A stretch of 52,562 nt of DNA, taken from positions 1 to 52,562 of the forward strand of contig JAPLKD010000112.1 of assembly GCA_026388245.1 (NCBI GenBank), written 5' to 3'. Below, piece after piece: positions 1-8,253 of the stretch (the stretch's first letter is position 1; every line of letters begins with the position of its first letter). Source of the DNA: Pseudomonadota bacterium (GTDB taxonomy: Bacteria; Desulfobacterota; Syntrophorhabdia; Syntrophorhabdales; Syntrophorhabdaceae). The notes beneath the pieces are model-generated. The model saw nothing but the letters and a program-made list of their open reading frames with translations, did not search any database and was not told the origin of the DNA. A program made the position numbers and the translations under genes.

Positions 1-868
1 CAATGGCAGCGCCAATCCCGGAATCGGGAATAGGTATGACCATATCTGCATCCACATGGGTTTCCCTTGCCAATTCCCTGCCAAACGCCTTCCTTACCGA
101 ATACACGGTTCTTCCGAACATATAGCTATCCGGCCTTGCAAAGTAGACATATTCAAATATACAATAGCGTGGCTGGACCTTTTTAAATGGTTTATATGAT
201 TTTATTCCATCGCGGCTTATATGCAGAATTTCACCGGGCTCGATTTCCCTCAGATAATTTGCCTCTATAAGGTCAAACGCACATGTTTCGCTGGATACAA
301 CAAAAGCATTCTTTAGTTTGCCGAGGACAAGGGGTCTGAATCCATAGGGGTCTCGCACAGCAATGAGTTCCTTGTTTGTTAGAATGAGGAGGGAGTAAGA
401 CCCCTCAATCCTTTTAAGGGCGCTGATCAACCTTTCCACGGTGGTAAATTCGTGTGAAAGCGCTATAAGATGGACGATAACCTCAGTGTCGGTGGTTGAC
501 TGGAAGATTGAACCGTAATTCTCCAGTTCCTCTTTTATTACCTTTGCGTTCGTGAGATTCCCGTTATGAGCTACCGACAGGAAGCCTTTTGAATACTCGA
601 CTGCCAAAGGCTGTGCGCTGCCGAGGCGGCTTGAACCTGCCGTTGAGTACCTGACATGCCCGATTGCAGAGTGTCCCTGGATTTTCTTCAGTACACTTTC
701 GTCAAAAATATCGGATACATGGCCCATTTCCTTGTGAACTGCCATGTTTGTGCCGTTAGTGCTTACGATGCCGGCGCTTTCCTGCCCTCTATGCTGCAAG
801 GCATGGAGTCCAAGATATGTCATATTGGCAGCGTCTTTGTGATGAAAAACTCCGAAAATCCCACACAT
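1..868 (-). CDS. purF: Amidophosphoribosyltransferase, C-terminus beyond the window edge
   Basis: PurF catalyses the first committed step of purine synthesis, making 5-phosphoribosylamine from PRPP and glutamine. The frame read leftwards from 868 begins MCGIFGV, with the Ntn-type catalytic Cys2 directly after the initiator Met. Glutaminase-domain signatures follow: RGQESAGI, GHVRYST, AHNGNL and RDPYGFRPL. The last visible part (DADMVIPIPDSG) is the start of the phosphoribosyltransferase half, so about 289 residues are present of a family usually near 470. A strong ribosome-binding site (AAGGAG, at about 873-879) lies 7 bases before the ATG. The start follows 14 bases after the stop of a decayed macro-domain gene on the same strand. 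The family call is certain; only the C-terminal end is unknown. Confidence 0.96.
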   Translation of the reverse strand, partial: MCGIFGVFHHKDAANMTYLGLHALQHRGQESAGIVSTNGTNMAVHKEMGHVSDIFDESVLKKIQGHSAIGHVRYSTAGSSRLGSAQPLAVEYSKGFLSVAHNGNLTNAKVIKEELENYGSIFQSTTDTEVIVHLIALSHEFTTVERLISALKRIEGSYSLLILTNKELIAVRDPYGFRPLVLGKLKNAFVVSSETCAFDLIEANYLREIEPGEILHISRDGIKSYKPFKKVQPRYCIFEYVYFARPDSYMFGRTVYSVRKAFGRELARETHVDADMVIPIPDSGIGAAI

Positions 869-882
869 ATGTAACTCCTTTA

Positions 883-1091
883 TTACGTTTCCTGATGCTG
901 GATAGACGTTTCTCCGTTGTCTTTCAGGAATCTCCCGGTTTCGTCTATCATAATCTGTGCGCAGCGCTCTTTTAGAAAACCGAATATCCCTGCACTGATA
1001 GCAGGCATTGAAATGGCTTTAAAACCCTTAAATTACCCCTGATAACGCTTACCTCAGTGTTTTCTATTACAATGCTTTTTAATGTCTCCAT
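883..1091 (-). pseudogene. Macro-domain (ADP-ribose binding) protein relic
   Basis: Reading leftwards from the ATG at 1091 gives METLKSIVIENTEVSVIRGN, which resembles the N-terminal strand of a macro domain. After a frame change near 1030-1040 the text continues KAISMPAISAGIFGF, then LKERCAQIMIDETGRFL, ending at a TAA at 883-885. The second block matches the hallmark of macro domains (AISTGIFGFP followed by a helix). Macro domains bind ADP-ribose and related nucleotides. The central roughly 90 residues, including the usual VNAAN motif, are missing, so this is a deletion derivative and not a working enzyme. It sits just upstream of purF on the same strand and may share its transcript. Confidence 0.62.
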
Positions 1092-1093
1092 GG

Positions 1094-1190
1094 TAACCCC
1101 AACAAATTGCAGAGTTCAGAGTTCATTTCTCTTTTTCGCAATGTCCCGCCTTCGGCAGGATTAAGGCTTGCGCATTTACACTTTCGCATT
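1094..1190. repeat. Copy of the dispersed intergenic mosaic repeat
   Basis: This segment contains a CCGCCTTCGGCAGG hairpin followed by ATTAAGGCTTGCG. The same unit is found near 37025-37060 in the same orientation and near 11634-11685 and 42105-42150 in the opposite one. The neighbouring open frames at 1079-1318 and 1374-1568 look like chance frames over repeat DNA, with no recognisable domain. Confidence 0.6.
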
Positions 1191-1300
1191 TCACCATTGT
1201 AATATAAAATGAAGAAATGGAAAAGGGGAAAGACGGGCAAAACGGATAAACTGTCTGTCAATGACAGGTAAGGGGGGGCCGAAGACGTATCGGAGGAAGT

Positions 1301-1319
1301 GGTGGAAACGGTTTCCACC
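1301..1319. repeat. Perfect 9-bp inverted repeat with one central base
   Basis: GGTGGAAAC-G-GTTTCCACC reads the same on both strands apart from its centre. It lies a few bases before a ParB-like relic. It could be an operator or partition-like site left from that locus, but nothing else supports a role. It does not match the usual parS consensus. Confidence 0.4.
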
Positions 1320-1321
1320 GC

Positions 1322-1412
1322 GGCTCAAATCTCCTGAAAGTCAACAAGAACACCGCTTCACACGATTTTAATTTTAAAACTTTCTTCTGAGATTCGGATA
1401 GAACATTTTATC
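1322..1412 (+). pseudogene. Heavily decayed fragment of a ParB-like gene
   Basis: The stretch reads as a degenerate copy of the middle of the ParB-like relics at 35.5-36.1 kb and 46.7-47.1 kb. Shared blocks are TCTCCTGAAAGTCAACAA (compare TCTCTGGAAAGTCAACAA near 35932) and TTTTAAAACTTTCTTCTGAG followed by ATTCGGAT (compare about 35976-36001). No open frame survives. The rest of 1413-1658 holds repeat pieces, including ATTGGGGTCGGACC at about 1553 and a GAACCCTT-type tandem run at about 1630-1660, and no gene. Confidence 0.5.
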
Positions 1413-1658
1413 TCTCGCAGAGACGCAAAGCCCGCCCCAGTGAAGTAGATGCCAACTGCATTTCACAGGGCAGGCAGAGAGATACGAGATATATTTTACC
1501 TGCAAGGGTGTGCGGGCGAGAGAAAGAAGGCAGTTGTGAATTATGGACATAGATTGGGGTCGGACCAAACTAAACGCTTTACGCTGAACGCTATCCGCTA
1601 AGTTAAGATACGAGATATGGTTTTTCTGTGAACCCTTGAACCCTCGACCCCTTGAACC

Positions 1659-2945
1659 CTATTTAAAGACAGGGTCTCTGTACACTATCTTCCCATCCAC
1701 AATGGTGAGCAGATTCCTTCCCTTCAAATTCCATCCGTGGAAGGGGGTGTTTTTCCCTTTTGATGCGAAAGTGTTTCTGTCGACCGTCCATTCAAGGTCA
1801 GGGTTAAAAATAATGATGTCGGCAGGGCTCCCGGGTGTTAGTTCACCATAGGGGAGTTTCAGTAATTTTGCCGGATTTTCTGTGAATTTCTTAAGAAGTG
1901 TTTTCATAGAGAGGACACCTTCGTGGACGAGGGCAAGGGAAAGGCCGAAGGCGGTCTCCAACCCGGAAATTCCTGAGGTGGCAATATTAAACTCCACATC
2001 TTTTGAGGTAATATCGTGGGGTGCATGGTCTGTGGCGATAATGTCAATCGTTTCATTCCTGAGCCCCTCTTTCATGGCATCCACATCCTCTTTTGATCTG
2101 AGCGGAGGGTTTACTTTTGTGTTTGTATCGAAGGAGAGCGTTGCTTTATCTGTTAACGTAAAATAGTGGGGACATGTATCACAGGTGACCTGATTGTACC
2201 TTTTTTTCATCTCCCCGATAGCATCCACACTGCCTCCTGATGAGATATGCGTGAGATGGAGTGGAGAATTTACGTATTCTGCTATGGCCATGTCCCTTTT
2301 GACGATAATTTCTTCTGCAATAGCAGGAATTGCATCGAGACCGGACATGACCGATGCCTTGCCCTCGTGGACAAACCCCTTCGAGAGGTCTTCGTCCTCG
2401 CAGTGCGATATGATGGGTATGTGAAAGAGTTTTGCATATTCGAGGGCTTTTCGCAGGGTTTCGGAATTCTTTACAGATTTACCGTCATCTGATATGGCTA
2501 CAATACCTGCGGCATACATTTCGCCAATCTCTGCAAGTTCTTCACCCTTTAAGCCCCTGGTGATTGCACCGCAGGGGAAGACCCGGCATACCCCTTCTGC
2601 CTTTGCCTGTTTTATAATGAATTCTGTAACACTTTTATTGTCATTTACAGGGTCTGTATTGGCCATACAGACTACTGATGTAAAGCCGCCCTTAACTGCT
2701 GCCATCGTGCCTGTTCTGATCGATTCTTTATATTCGTATCCGGGTTCCCTCAGGTGGACATGCATATCGATGAGACCGGGCGCCACAATAAGGCCCGAAG
2801 CGTCGATTACATGAACATTATCGACCTTTTCGCGGATATTTTTGTCAATCTTTACAATGATATTGCCATTGATTAATATATCAAGGATTTCATCCCTGCC
2901 GTTTTTGGGATCGATAACCCTTCCTTTTTTGATGAGGATTTTCAC
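1659..2945 (-). CDS. pyrC: Dihydroorotase
   Basis: Dihydroorotase closes carbamoyl-aspartate to dihydroorotate, the third step of pyrimidine synthesis. The protein has 428 residues, normal for the class I bacterial type. Metal-binding HxH is seen at residues 62-64 within [12 protein letters not shown], further metal-ligand histidines lie in ISHCED and LTHISS, and the catalytic Asp lies in IATDHAPHD near residue 305. The start codon overlaps the 3' end of pyrB by 4 bases, so the two are translationally coupled at the end of the rpsA-fdx-pyrR-pyrB-pyrC operon. No clear terminator follows. A tandem GAACCCTT repeat abuts the stop codon. Confidence 0.96.
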   Translation of the reverse strand: MKILIKKGRVIDPKNGRDEILDILINGNIIVKIDKNIREKVDNVHVIDASGLIVAPGLIDMHVHLREPGYEYKESIRTGTMAAVKGGFTSVVCMANTDPVNDNKSVTEFIIKQAKAEGVCRVFPCGAITRGLKGEELAEIGEMYAAGIVAISDDGKSVKNSETLRKALEYAKLFHIPIISHCEDEDLSKGFVHEGKASVMSGLDAIPAIAEEIIVKRDMAIAEYVNSPLHLTHISSGGSVDAIGEMKKRYNQVTCDTCPHYFTLTDKATLSFDTNTKVNPPLRSKEDVDAMKEGLRNETIDIIATDHAPHDITSKDVEFNIATSGISGLETAFGLSLALVHEGVLSMKTLLKKFTENPAKLLKLPYGELTPGSPADIIIFNPDLEWTVDRNTFASKGKNTPFHGWNLKGRNLLTIVDGKIVYRDPVFK

Positions 2946-3865
2946 GCCTCCCTCCCGGTGAGGAGATAGAGGATGGCCATTCTCACAGCAACACCGTTTT
3001 CGACCTGGTCGAGTATCACCGAATATGGGCCATCAGCCACTTCGTCTGTAATTTCCACCCCTCTGTTCATGGGGCCCGGATGCATGATGATTACATCCTT
3101 TTTTGCCTTTTTGAGATGCTCTGCCTTCAGCCCGTAAATGGTTGAGTATTCTTTAACAGAGGGTATGTATGAAATGCCGCCCCGCTCTTTTTGTATTCTC
3201 AGCATCATGATCACGTCGGCGTCTTTTACCGCCCTGTTCATATCGTACTCCACGTGGACGCCCAGACTTTCCATATCAGGCGGGATCATAGTGGGTGGGC
3301 CTGAGCATGTGATGCGGGTATTAAAGTGTCTTAATGCGAATATGTTGGACCGTGCTACCCTGCTGTGGGCAATGTCCCCTACAATCGTTATGTTAAGTCC
3401 GTCAATTCTGTCTTTTTTCTCTCTCATGGTAAAAAGGTCAAGGAGGGCCTGGGTCGGGTGCTCGTGTGCGCCGTCTCCGGCATTTATCACAGAAGAGTCC
3501 ACAATCCTGGATAACATATGCGGGGCGCCTGGCATGTTGTGTCTGATAACGATGACATCAGGCCTCATGGATTCGAGGTTCCTTGCCGTATCTTTGAGGG
3601 TTTCGCCTTTGACATGACTGCTTGTGCTTGCAGAGATATTGATGGTGTCCGCACTTAAGCGTTTTGCCGCTATTTCAAAGGATGTCCGTGTCCTTGTGCT
3701 CGGCTCGTAAAAGAGGGTTATGACTGTTTTGCCGCGGAGGGTGGGAACCTTTTTTACTTCCCTTCTTGATATATCTTTAAAAGAATCTGCCGAATCAAGG
3801 ATGAGAAGAATCTCCTCCTTAGAAAGCTCTCTGATGCCAAGGAGGTCTTTTCTGCTCCACTTCAT
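2942..3865 (-). CDS. pyrB: Aspartate carbamoyltransferase catalytic subunit
   Basis: PyrB joins carbamoyl phosphate and aspartate. The 307 residues match the usual catalytic chain. The carbamoyl-phosphate loop [13 protein letters not shown] is at residues 52-64, HPTQALLD lies mid-protein and [11 protein letters not shown] near the end. No pyrI regulatory chain gene is adjacent. It overlaps pyrR by one base at 3865 and pyrC by four, so pyrR-pyrB-pyrC is a tightly coupled unit. Confidence 0.96.
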   Translation of the reverse strand: MKWSRKDLLGIRELSKEEILLILDSADSFKDISRREVKKVPTLRGKTVITLFYEPSTRTRTSFEIAAKRLSADTINISASTSSHVKGETLKDTARNLESMRPDVIVIRHNMPGAPHMLSRIVDSSVINAGDGAHEHPTQALLDLFTMREKKDRIDGLNITIVGDIAHSRVARSNIFALRHFNTRITCSGPPTMIPPDMESLGVHVEYDMNRAVKDADVIMMLRIQKERGGISYIPSVKEYSTIYGLKAEHLKKAKKDVIIMHPGPMNRGVEITDEVADGPYSVILDQVENGVAVRMAILYLLTGREA

Positions 3866-4401
3866 TATGTTCTCACAACGATGACTTCATCCTTGCCATC
3901 GATTTCGCGAAGCCGCACAAGCACCTCTTCCTCCGGACTGCCATTGTAAAAGATGCCGGCATAATCGGGATGCATCGGGAGTTCCCTGTCGCCCCTGTCT
4001 ACAAGAACAGCTAACTGTATCTTCCTTGGTCTGCCGAGGTCCATAATGGCATCGATTGCCGCCCTCGTAGTCCTGCCGGTATGCATCACATCGTCAATTA
4101 AAATGATGGTCATGTTGTTCAGATCGAAGGGTATGTCTGTTTTTTTAACTTCCGGTAATTTTAACTTGAATATGTCATCCCTGTACATGGTGATGTCGAG
4201 GATACCGAGGGGGAGTTCGATCTCTTCAACGGCTTTTATCTTGTCGTTAATCCTTTTTGCTAAATAGATCCCCCGTGTCCTGATGCCTATAAGACACAGA
4301 TCTTTATAACCTTTATTCTTTTCGAGGATTTCGTGGGTAATTCTTGTTATTGTTCTGTCAACGGCCTTTTTATCGAGGAGGGATACCGTTTTTTCCCCCA
4401 T
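3865..4401 (-). CDS. pyrR: PyrR bifunctional regulator / uracil phosphoribosyltransferase
   Basis: PyrR binds UMP-sensitive leader RNA of pyr operons in many bacteria and also has uracil phosphoribosyltransferase activity. The 178-residue protein carries the PRPP-binding loop [17 protein letters not shown] at about residues 100-116 and the N-terminal block [11 protein letters not shown]. Its ATG shares one base with the stop codon of the ferredoxin gene upstream (TAATG). No obvious pyr attenuator was recognised upstream, so whether it controls this operon through RNA is open. Confidence 0.93.
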   Translation of the reverse strand: MGEKTVSLLDKKAVDRTITRITHEILEKNKGYKDLCLIGIRTRGIYLAKRINDKIKAVEEIELPLGILDITMYRDDIFKLKLPEVKKTDIPFDLNNMTIILIDDVMHTGRTTRAAIDAIMDLGRPRKIQLAVLVDRGDRELPMHPDYAGIFYNGSPEEEVLVRLREIDGKDEVIVVRT

Positions 4402-4580
4402 TAATCATCCATATAGATGGCTTTCCCTGGACACTGTTCTACACAGGATGTGCATTCAATACAATCTTCAGGGGTCAGCACTATAATTTCACCATTTTCC
4501 CGAGAGAAAACATCATATGGACAGATATCAACGCATTCCCCACACCTGTCACAACTATGTTCCTCAATGTACGGCCTCAC
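4401..4580 (-). CDS. Small 2x[4Fe-4S] ferredoxin
   Basis: A 59-residue protein starts at a GTG (4580-4578): VRPYIEEHSCDRCGECVDIC and onwards. It has two cluster motifs of the CxxCxxCxxxC type, CDRCGECVDICP and CIECTSCVEQCP, and ends KAIYMDD. This is a bacterial-type ferredoxin for low-potential electron transfer in the cytoplasm. The frame upstream is open for a few codons but has no ATG and no good ribosome-binding site, so the exact start is uncertain. The gene is between the S1 gene and pyrR, with TAATG coupling to pyrR. A ferredoxin is not a usual part of pyr operons. It could serve a dihydroorotate dehydrogenase, but no pyrD/pyrK is in view. Confidence 0.85.
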   Translation of the reverse strand: MRPYIEEHSCDRCGECVDICPYDVFSRENGEIIVLTPEDCIECTSCVEQCPGKAIYMDD

Positions 4581-4614
4581 ATGTATACTACTATAATAGG
4601 TTTAGTAAAAAAAA

Positions 4615-6108
4615 TCAATGAAAAGGAATCTTCCCTTTCAGTTTTACCTGGAGTAGTTCCCCGAAACTGCCGAGACCAGAGGCCGATTTTTCTTCATTCT
4701 TCACCTGTTCTTTATATTTGGTGAAATCTGCATGAGCGGATTTTTCTCCTACGAGATTTTTGCTCAGGGAAATTTTCCCGCTTCCGGGGTCGACCTTTGT
4801 AACAATCACTGTCATGGCGGTCCCTACCGGGAACATGCGGTTGTGGTTTGTCCCCTTGGGGGTCCCCATTTCAGCATTCGGGACAAGTCCTGAAAGACCG
4901 TTATTCAATTTGAGGAAAATCCCGTAGGGCATAACATTATCAACAACGCCTTCGAGTATATCCCCTTCCGAAGGGAGCTCGATCTTTTCGGGATTTACAT
5001 TCTGTTCCTTTGAGAGGGATATCCTTTTATTAGCCGCGTCTACGCCTGTTACATATGCCTCGATCCACTGCCCGTCCTCGACTACTTCCTTGGGGTGCTT
5101 GATTCTTCGGCCTGCCCCGAGTTTTGAGATGTGAATAAGGCCATCTATACCGGGCTCAAGATTGACAAAGACCCCGAACGGGGTCATACGCACTACAACA
5201 CCCTTAACAGGGCTATCAACGATGTATTTTTCCGCTGCCATTGTCCAGGGATCGGGCTGCATTGCCTTCAAGCTCAGGGTGAGACGGTCCTTTGCCCAGT
5301 CTAAGGAGATAATCTTTACCGTTACCTCCTGGCCTGGCGAGAGGACATCTTCCGGTTTCTTGGTTCTGTCCCATTCTAATTCACTGAGGGGGATGAATCC
5401 GTCCATGCTGCCAATATCGACAAAAATTCCAAAATCATGGATGGATTTTACTTTTCCTTTAACCTCCATGCCTGTTTTTAATGCTTCTTTTAATTTTTCC
5501 TTTTGCAGCGCCTGTTCTTCTTCAAGCAAAACCCTTCTCGATACGATGATATTCCGACCGTTATCTTCAAATTCCAGTATCTTGAAAGGGAAAATTTCTC
5601 CTATATATGTAGAGGTCTCGCGGTTTCCCCTCACATCTATCTGTGAGAAGGGGCAGAAGCATCGTGCCTTTCCCATACTGACATCGTATCCGCCCTTTAA
5701 TTCAGCCTTAACCTTCCCGCTCACAGGCAAACCGGCCTCAAAGGCGTTTCTCAAATCGGAAAGATGAACCGCGGATAGCCCGCGGGTGAGCGTGGTGAAC
5801 CGCTTCAGTCCATTCTGGAAAGAGGCGAAGAATACCTCAATTTCGTCTCCTGTTTTAACCCGGCACTCCCCTGCTTCGTCAAGGAATTCTTTAAGCTCCA
5901 CTACGCCTTCTGTTTTTCCTCCAAGGTCGATGTAGATGAGATCTCCTGATATGCCGACCACGATGGATTTGACTTTTTGGCCCGGTTCAAGTTTGCCTGG
6001 CAGGTTTGAGCTTTCCTTGAAGAGGGTCTCGAAATTCTCTTCAGTCTCATTGTTGCTGTTTAAGTTATCCTCATACACATTCTGTTCATCCATATTACCC
6101 TCTGCCAT
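4615..6108 (-). CDS. rpsA: Ribosomal protein S1-like RNA-binding protein
   Basis: The 497-residue protein has an acidic N-terminal tail (about 40 residues) followed by five S1 (OB-fold) RNA-binding modules, near residues 42-110, 125-195, 208-282, 297-372 and 387-455. Modules three to five are the best conserved (VKSIHDFGIFVDIGSMDGFI; VVRMTPFGVFVNLEPGIDGL; VDNVMPYGIFLKLNNGLSGL). S1 helps the 30S subunit bind and unfold mRNA. The family often has six modules and about 550 residues, so this is a slightly short version; a second S1-like paralogue elsewhere is possible. It is the first gene of the rpsA-fdx-pyrRBC run. Confidence 0.85.
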   Translation of the reverse strand: MAEGNMDEQNVYEDNLNSNNETEENFETLFKESSNLPGKLEPGQKVKSIVVGISGDLIYIDLGGKTEGVVELKEFLDEAGECRVKTGDEIEVFFASFQNGLKRFTTLTRGLSAVHLSDLRNAFEAGLPVSGKVKAELKGGYDVSMGKARCFCPFSQIDVRGNRETSTYIGEIFPFKILEFEDNGRNIIVSRRVLLEEEQALQKEKLKEALKTGMEVKGKVKSIHDFGIFVDIGSMDGFIPLSELEWDRTKKPEDVLSPGQEVTVKIISLDWAKDRLTLSLKAMQPDPWTMAAEKYIVDSPVKGVVVRMTPFGVFVNLEPGIDGLIHISKLGAGRRIKHPKEVVEDGQWIEAYVTGVDAANKRISLSKEQNVNPEKIELPSEGDILEGVVDNVMPYGIFLKLNNGLSGLVPNAEMGTPKGTNHNRMFPVGTAMTVIVTKVDPGSGKISLSKNLVGEKSAHADFTKYKEQVKNEEKSASGLGSFGELLQVKLKGKIPFH

Positions 6109-6214
6109 TCTTTGTTTTCCTTGATTTTCTATGTATTTTGTATTCGGGATTTATTGTATATTTTGTATATATTGGTAATCACGCCGGTTCTCTTCTCTGA
6201 TAATTATCTCAGAT

Positions 6215-6334
6215 ATGAACAAGGAGACTTTTCCACTTGGCAGAACATACTACCAGAGCATCCACGAACTGTCAAGAAATTTAAAGCATCTGCAGGGTGT
6301 TACTTATGTTGACTTTAAACCTGTTTTGTTATAG
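6215..6334 (+). other. Possible 39-residue small protein
   Basis: The intergenic stretch 6109-6430 contains AT-rich DNA upstream of the S1 gene (likely its promoter region) and one short open frame, MNKETFPLGRTYYQSIHELS and onwards, ending DFKPVLL. The frame has protein-like composition, but it lacks a ribosome-binding site and matches no family I recognise. It may equally be a gene fragment or chance. Confidence 0.2.
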
Positions 6335-6430
6335 ATTGTATCTAATTTCACAAATGCATTGTCCTGGTTTTTGATGAACGATTACACTGGATTGAACATA
6401 GCGTTTATGTGAAATGTTTTTATTCCGTTC

Positions 6431-6670
6431 TTACCTTTTTAGTGTTTTATAAGCTGGGGATGAAAATCTATTATACTCTTCCGTCTTCCAGCATGAACGA
6501 AAAAATGGACAATCCTGACATATGTCGGTTTTATGATCTTCGATCAGGTATTGCTTTCCTGACATATCTGTGACATTGTATTCCATCATTTCGGTAAGAC
6601 ATGGAGGGGTTTTTGATTTGCAGCCATGCCTGTTGTCGCAATTTATGCAGTATATTGTTTTCGTTTCCAT
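6431..6670 (-). CDS. Cysteine-rich small protein, unknown function
   Basis: The 79-residue protein has eight cysteines in clustered pairs: CINCDNRHGCKSKTPPC at about residues 8-24 and CQDCPFFRSC at about 52-61. This spacing suggests zinc or Fe-S binding. The start is supported by AGGAAG five bases before the ATG. It has no signal peptide or membrane segment. I do not recognise the family. It stands alone between the S1 gene and a divergent UPF0178 gene. Confidence 0.7.
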   Translation of the reverse strand: METKTIYCINCDNRHGCKSKTPPCLTEMMEYNVTDMSGKQYLIEDHKTDICQDCPFFRSCWKTEEYNRFSSPAYKTLKR

Positions 6671-6847
6671 AAGAACTTCCTTTTATGGTGATCTGAGTTT
6701 ATAAAAATGGGTTTTTGGCTGTCAATAGAAAAGTCATGCACCTCCATCAGGTTTTCTGTAATGTGTCGACTGCATGGATTATCTGGAGCGGTTATTTTTC
6801 TTTGACAGAAATGGCATACAGGCGTAAAATCTTAAAAAGGATACCTT

Positions 6848-7303
6848 TTGATCAATATATATGTTGATGCCGATGCCAGCCCGGTGAAAAACGAAGTGCT
6901 TCGAGTGGCCAAACGTTATGGGCTCAAAGTCTACCTCGTCTCCAACTCTGCGATGAGGGTTCCACAAGACAAATTGGTCGAAATGATAGTTGTAGATGGC
7001 CATTTGGACGCTGCAGATAATTGGATTGTAGATCACATTGCCGATAACGATATCGCAGTGTCAGCCGATATTCCCCTTGCGTCACGGTGCCTGAAAAAGG
7101 GTGCCAGGGTGCTGGATCCCAAAGGGCGTATTTTCACCGAAGAATCTATCGGCAGTGCCCTTGCGAATAGAGACTTAATGACCTATCTCCGTGACATGGG
7201 AAACATGACCGGCGGGGCAGCTCCCTACGACAAGCGGGATCGCTCCCGTTTCCTGCAACGTCTCGATGACCTGATACAGGCTGTTCTTAGAGGAAAGCGA
7301 TAA
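6848..7303 (+). CDS. UPF0178 (YaiI/YqxD, DUF188) family protein
   Basis: The 151-residue protein starts at a TTG with an AAGGA site about 8 bases upstream and has the family hallmarks: N-terminal IYVDADASPVKNEVLRVA, central DIAVSADIPLA and the tail NMTGGAAPYDKRDRSRFLQ. The family is widespread and resembles PIN-like nucleases in fold, but its role is not established. It appears monocistronic. The 3' flank runs straight into the dispersed intergenic repeats. Confidence 0.9.
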   Translation: MINIYVDADASPVKNEVLRVAKRYGLKVYLVSNSAMRVPQDKLVEMIVVDGHLDAADNWIVDHIADNDIAVSADIPLASRCLKKGARVLDPKGRIFTEESIGSALANRDLMTYLRDMGNMTGGAAPYDKRDRSRFLQRLDDLIQAVLRGKR

Positions 7304-7306
7304 CAG

Positions 7307-7440
7307 AGGCAGGCTGAAGGCTGAAAGCTGAAGGGGAAAGGAGCGGAGAGCGGAGAGCGGAGAGGAGAAAGGTGAAAACCGGGTACGAATTACGATTCAC
7401 GGAATTTAAGTTACAAATTGCCCTAAAAAATCGTATTAAG
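7307..7440. repeat. Intergenic mosaic repeat with GGAGAGC tandem run
   Basis: It contains GCTGAAGG repeats, then three tandem GGAGAGC units at about 7342-7365, then GGGTACGAATTACGATTCAC joined to GGAATTTAAGTTACAAATTG. The last block recurs at about 42150-42172 in the same order and, inverted and partial, near 36990-37022. Positions 7441-7540 show nothing recognisable. Confidence 0.65.
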
Positions 7441-7540
7441 CCACTATCCCTCTTTCAGACATCCACACGATACAAATCTCATACCACAAGGGCCGCATTT
7501 TCTGACATCTGTCTCACTTACTTTCATACAGTGTTCCTTA

Positions 7541-7570
7541 AGAAAAAGAAAGCGGACCCGAAGGCCCGCC
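7541..7570 (-). terminator. Rho-independent terminator of the HU gene
   Basis: Read on the minus strand, GCGGGCC-TTCG-GGTCCGC forms a 7-bp stem (one G-U pair) closed by a UUCG tetraloop and followed by TTTCTTTTTC. It starts 11 bases after the HU stop codon. Confidence 0.85.
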
Positions 7571-7580
7571 TGGTCTTCAT

Positions 7581-7910
7581 TTATTTCTTTTTCGGTTTAG
7601 CCTGTACCTTCTTTGCTGGTTTTTTAGCTACTGCCTTTCCGTTGACTACTGCCTTTAAAGCTGACCCTGCTGAAAACTTGGGAACCTTCTTTGCAGCAAT
7701 CTTGATCTCTTTGCCTGTCTGAGGGTTTCTGCCCTTTCTTGCTTTTCTATCTGCAACTGAGAATGTCCCGAATCCTACGATTGTTGTTTTCTCACCCTTC
7801 TTGAGTGCCCCTTCGATACATCCGATGATTGTCTGGAATGCTTCGTCTGCAACTTTTTTTGTGACTTTAACCTTTTCTGCTACCTTTGCTACGATTTCTG
7901 CCTTGGTCAT
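7581..7910 (-). CDS. hup: HU-family DNA-binding protein with Lys-rich tail
   Basis: HU is a nucleoid protein that bends DNA. Residues 1-90 form a standard HU/IHF fold: MTKAEIVAKVAEK, then GFGTFSVADRKARKGRNPQTG with the DNA-clamping arm. The protein is 109 residues, longer than the usual 90, because of a C-terminal tail of Lys, Ala and Pro (KKPAKKVQAKPKKK) like those added to some HU and histone-H1-like proteins. A GGAGG site 9 bases before the ATG, a sigma-70-type promoter and a terminator make it a single-gene unit. Confidence 0.95.
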   Translation of the reverse strand: MTKAEIVAKVAEKVKVTKKVADEAFQTIIGCIEGALKKGEKTTIVGFGTFSVADRKARKGRNPQTGKEIKIAAKKVPKFSAGSALKAVVNGKAVAKKPAKKVQAKPKKK

Positions 7911-8011
7911 TTCTCACTACCTCCTTGGATTATTTATGAATATCTATGATTATCAGGCAAATAGACTCTACCTGTTGGGTGAACTCTTGTAAGAATAACT
8001 ATCTATGAGAA

Positions 8012-8039
8012 TTATTAGCATAACTCTCAACAATGTCAA
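8012..8039 (-). promoter_or_regulatory. Sigma-70-type promoter for hup
   Basis: On the minus strand TTGACA (8039-8034) and TAATAA (8017-8012) are 16 bases apart, giving a leader of about 95 bases before the HU start. Positions 8040-8253 show no gene. Confidence 0.6.
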
Positions 8040-8253
8040 GGTATATTTGCAATTCAAGATAAATAAAACCAATATTTTCAGACCACGAGCACCCTCTCTT
8101 GAACGTGAGTAGGCTCTGGGCAACAATGTGCAGATATGATCGGTTATGGAATAATATGTCAGTGAAGAGTGTCAATATGTTTTATGTTTCAGCGGCAGAA
8201 TCTGGGTGGATAAGTTTCTGGCAGTGACAGTTCTATTTCTGTTTCTTGCCGAT

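Noticed and set aside
1301-1319. Palindrome GGTGGAAAC-G-GTTTCCACC as a parS site
   Set aside because: It differs from the known parS consensus, and only a decayed ParB-like piece is nearby, so it is listed as an inverted repeat only.
1079-1568. Open frames on the minus strand at 1079-1318 and 1374-1568
   Set aside because: They run through repeat units and a ParB-like relic, have no ribosome-binding site and no protein-like conservation.
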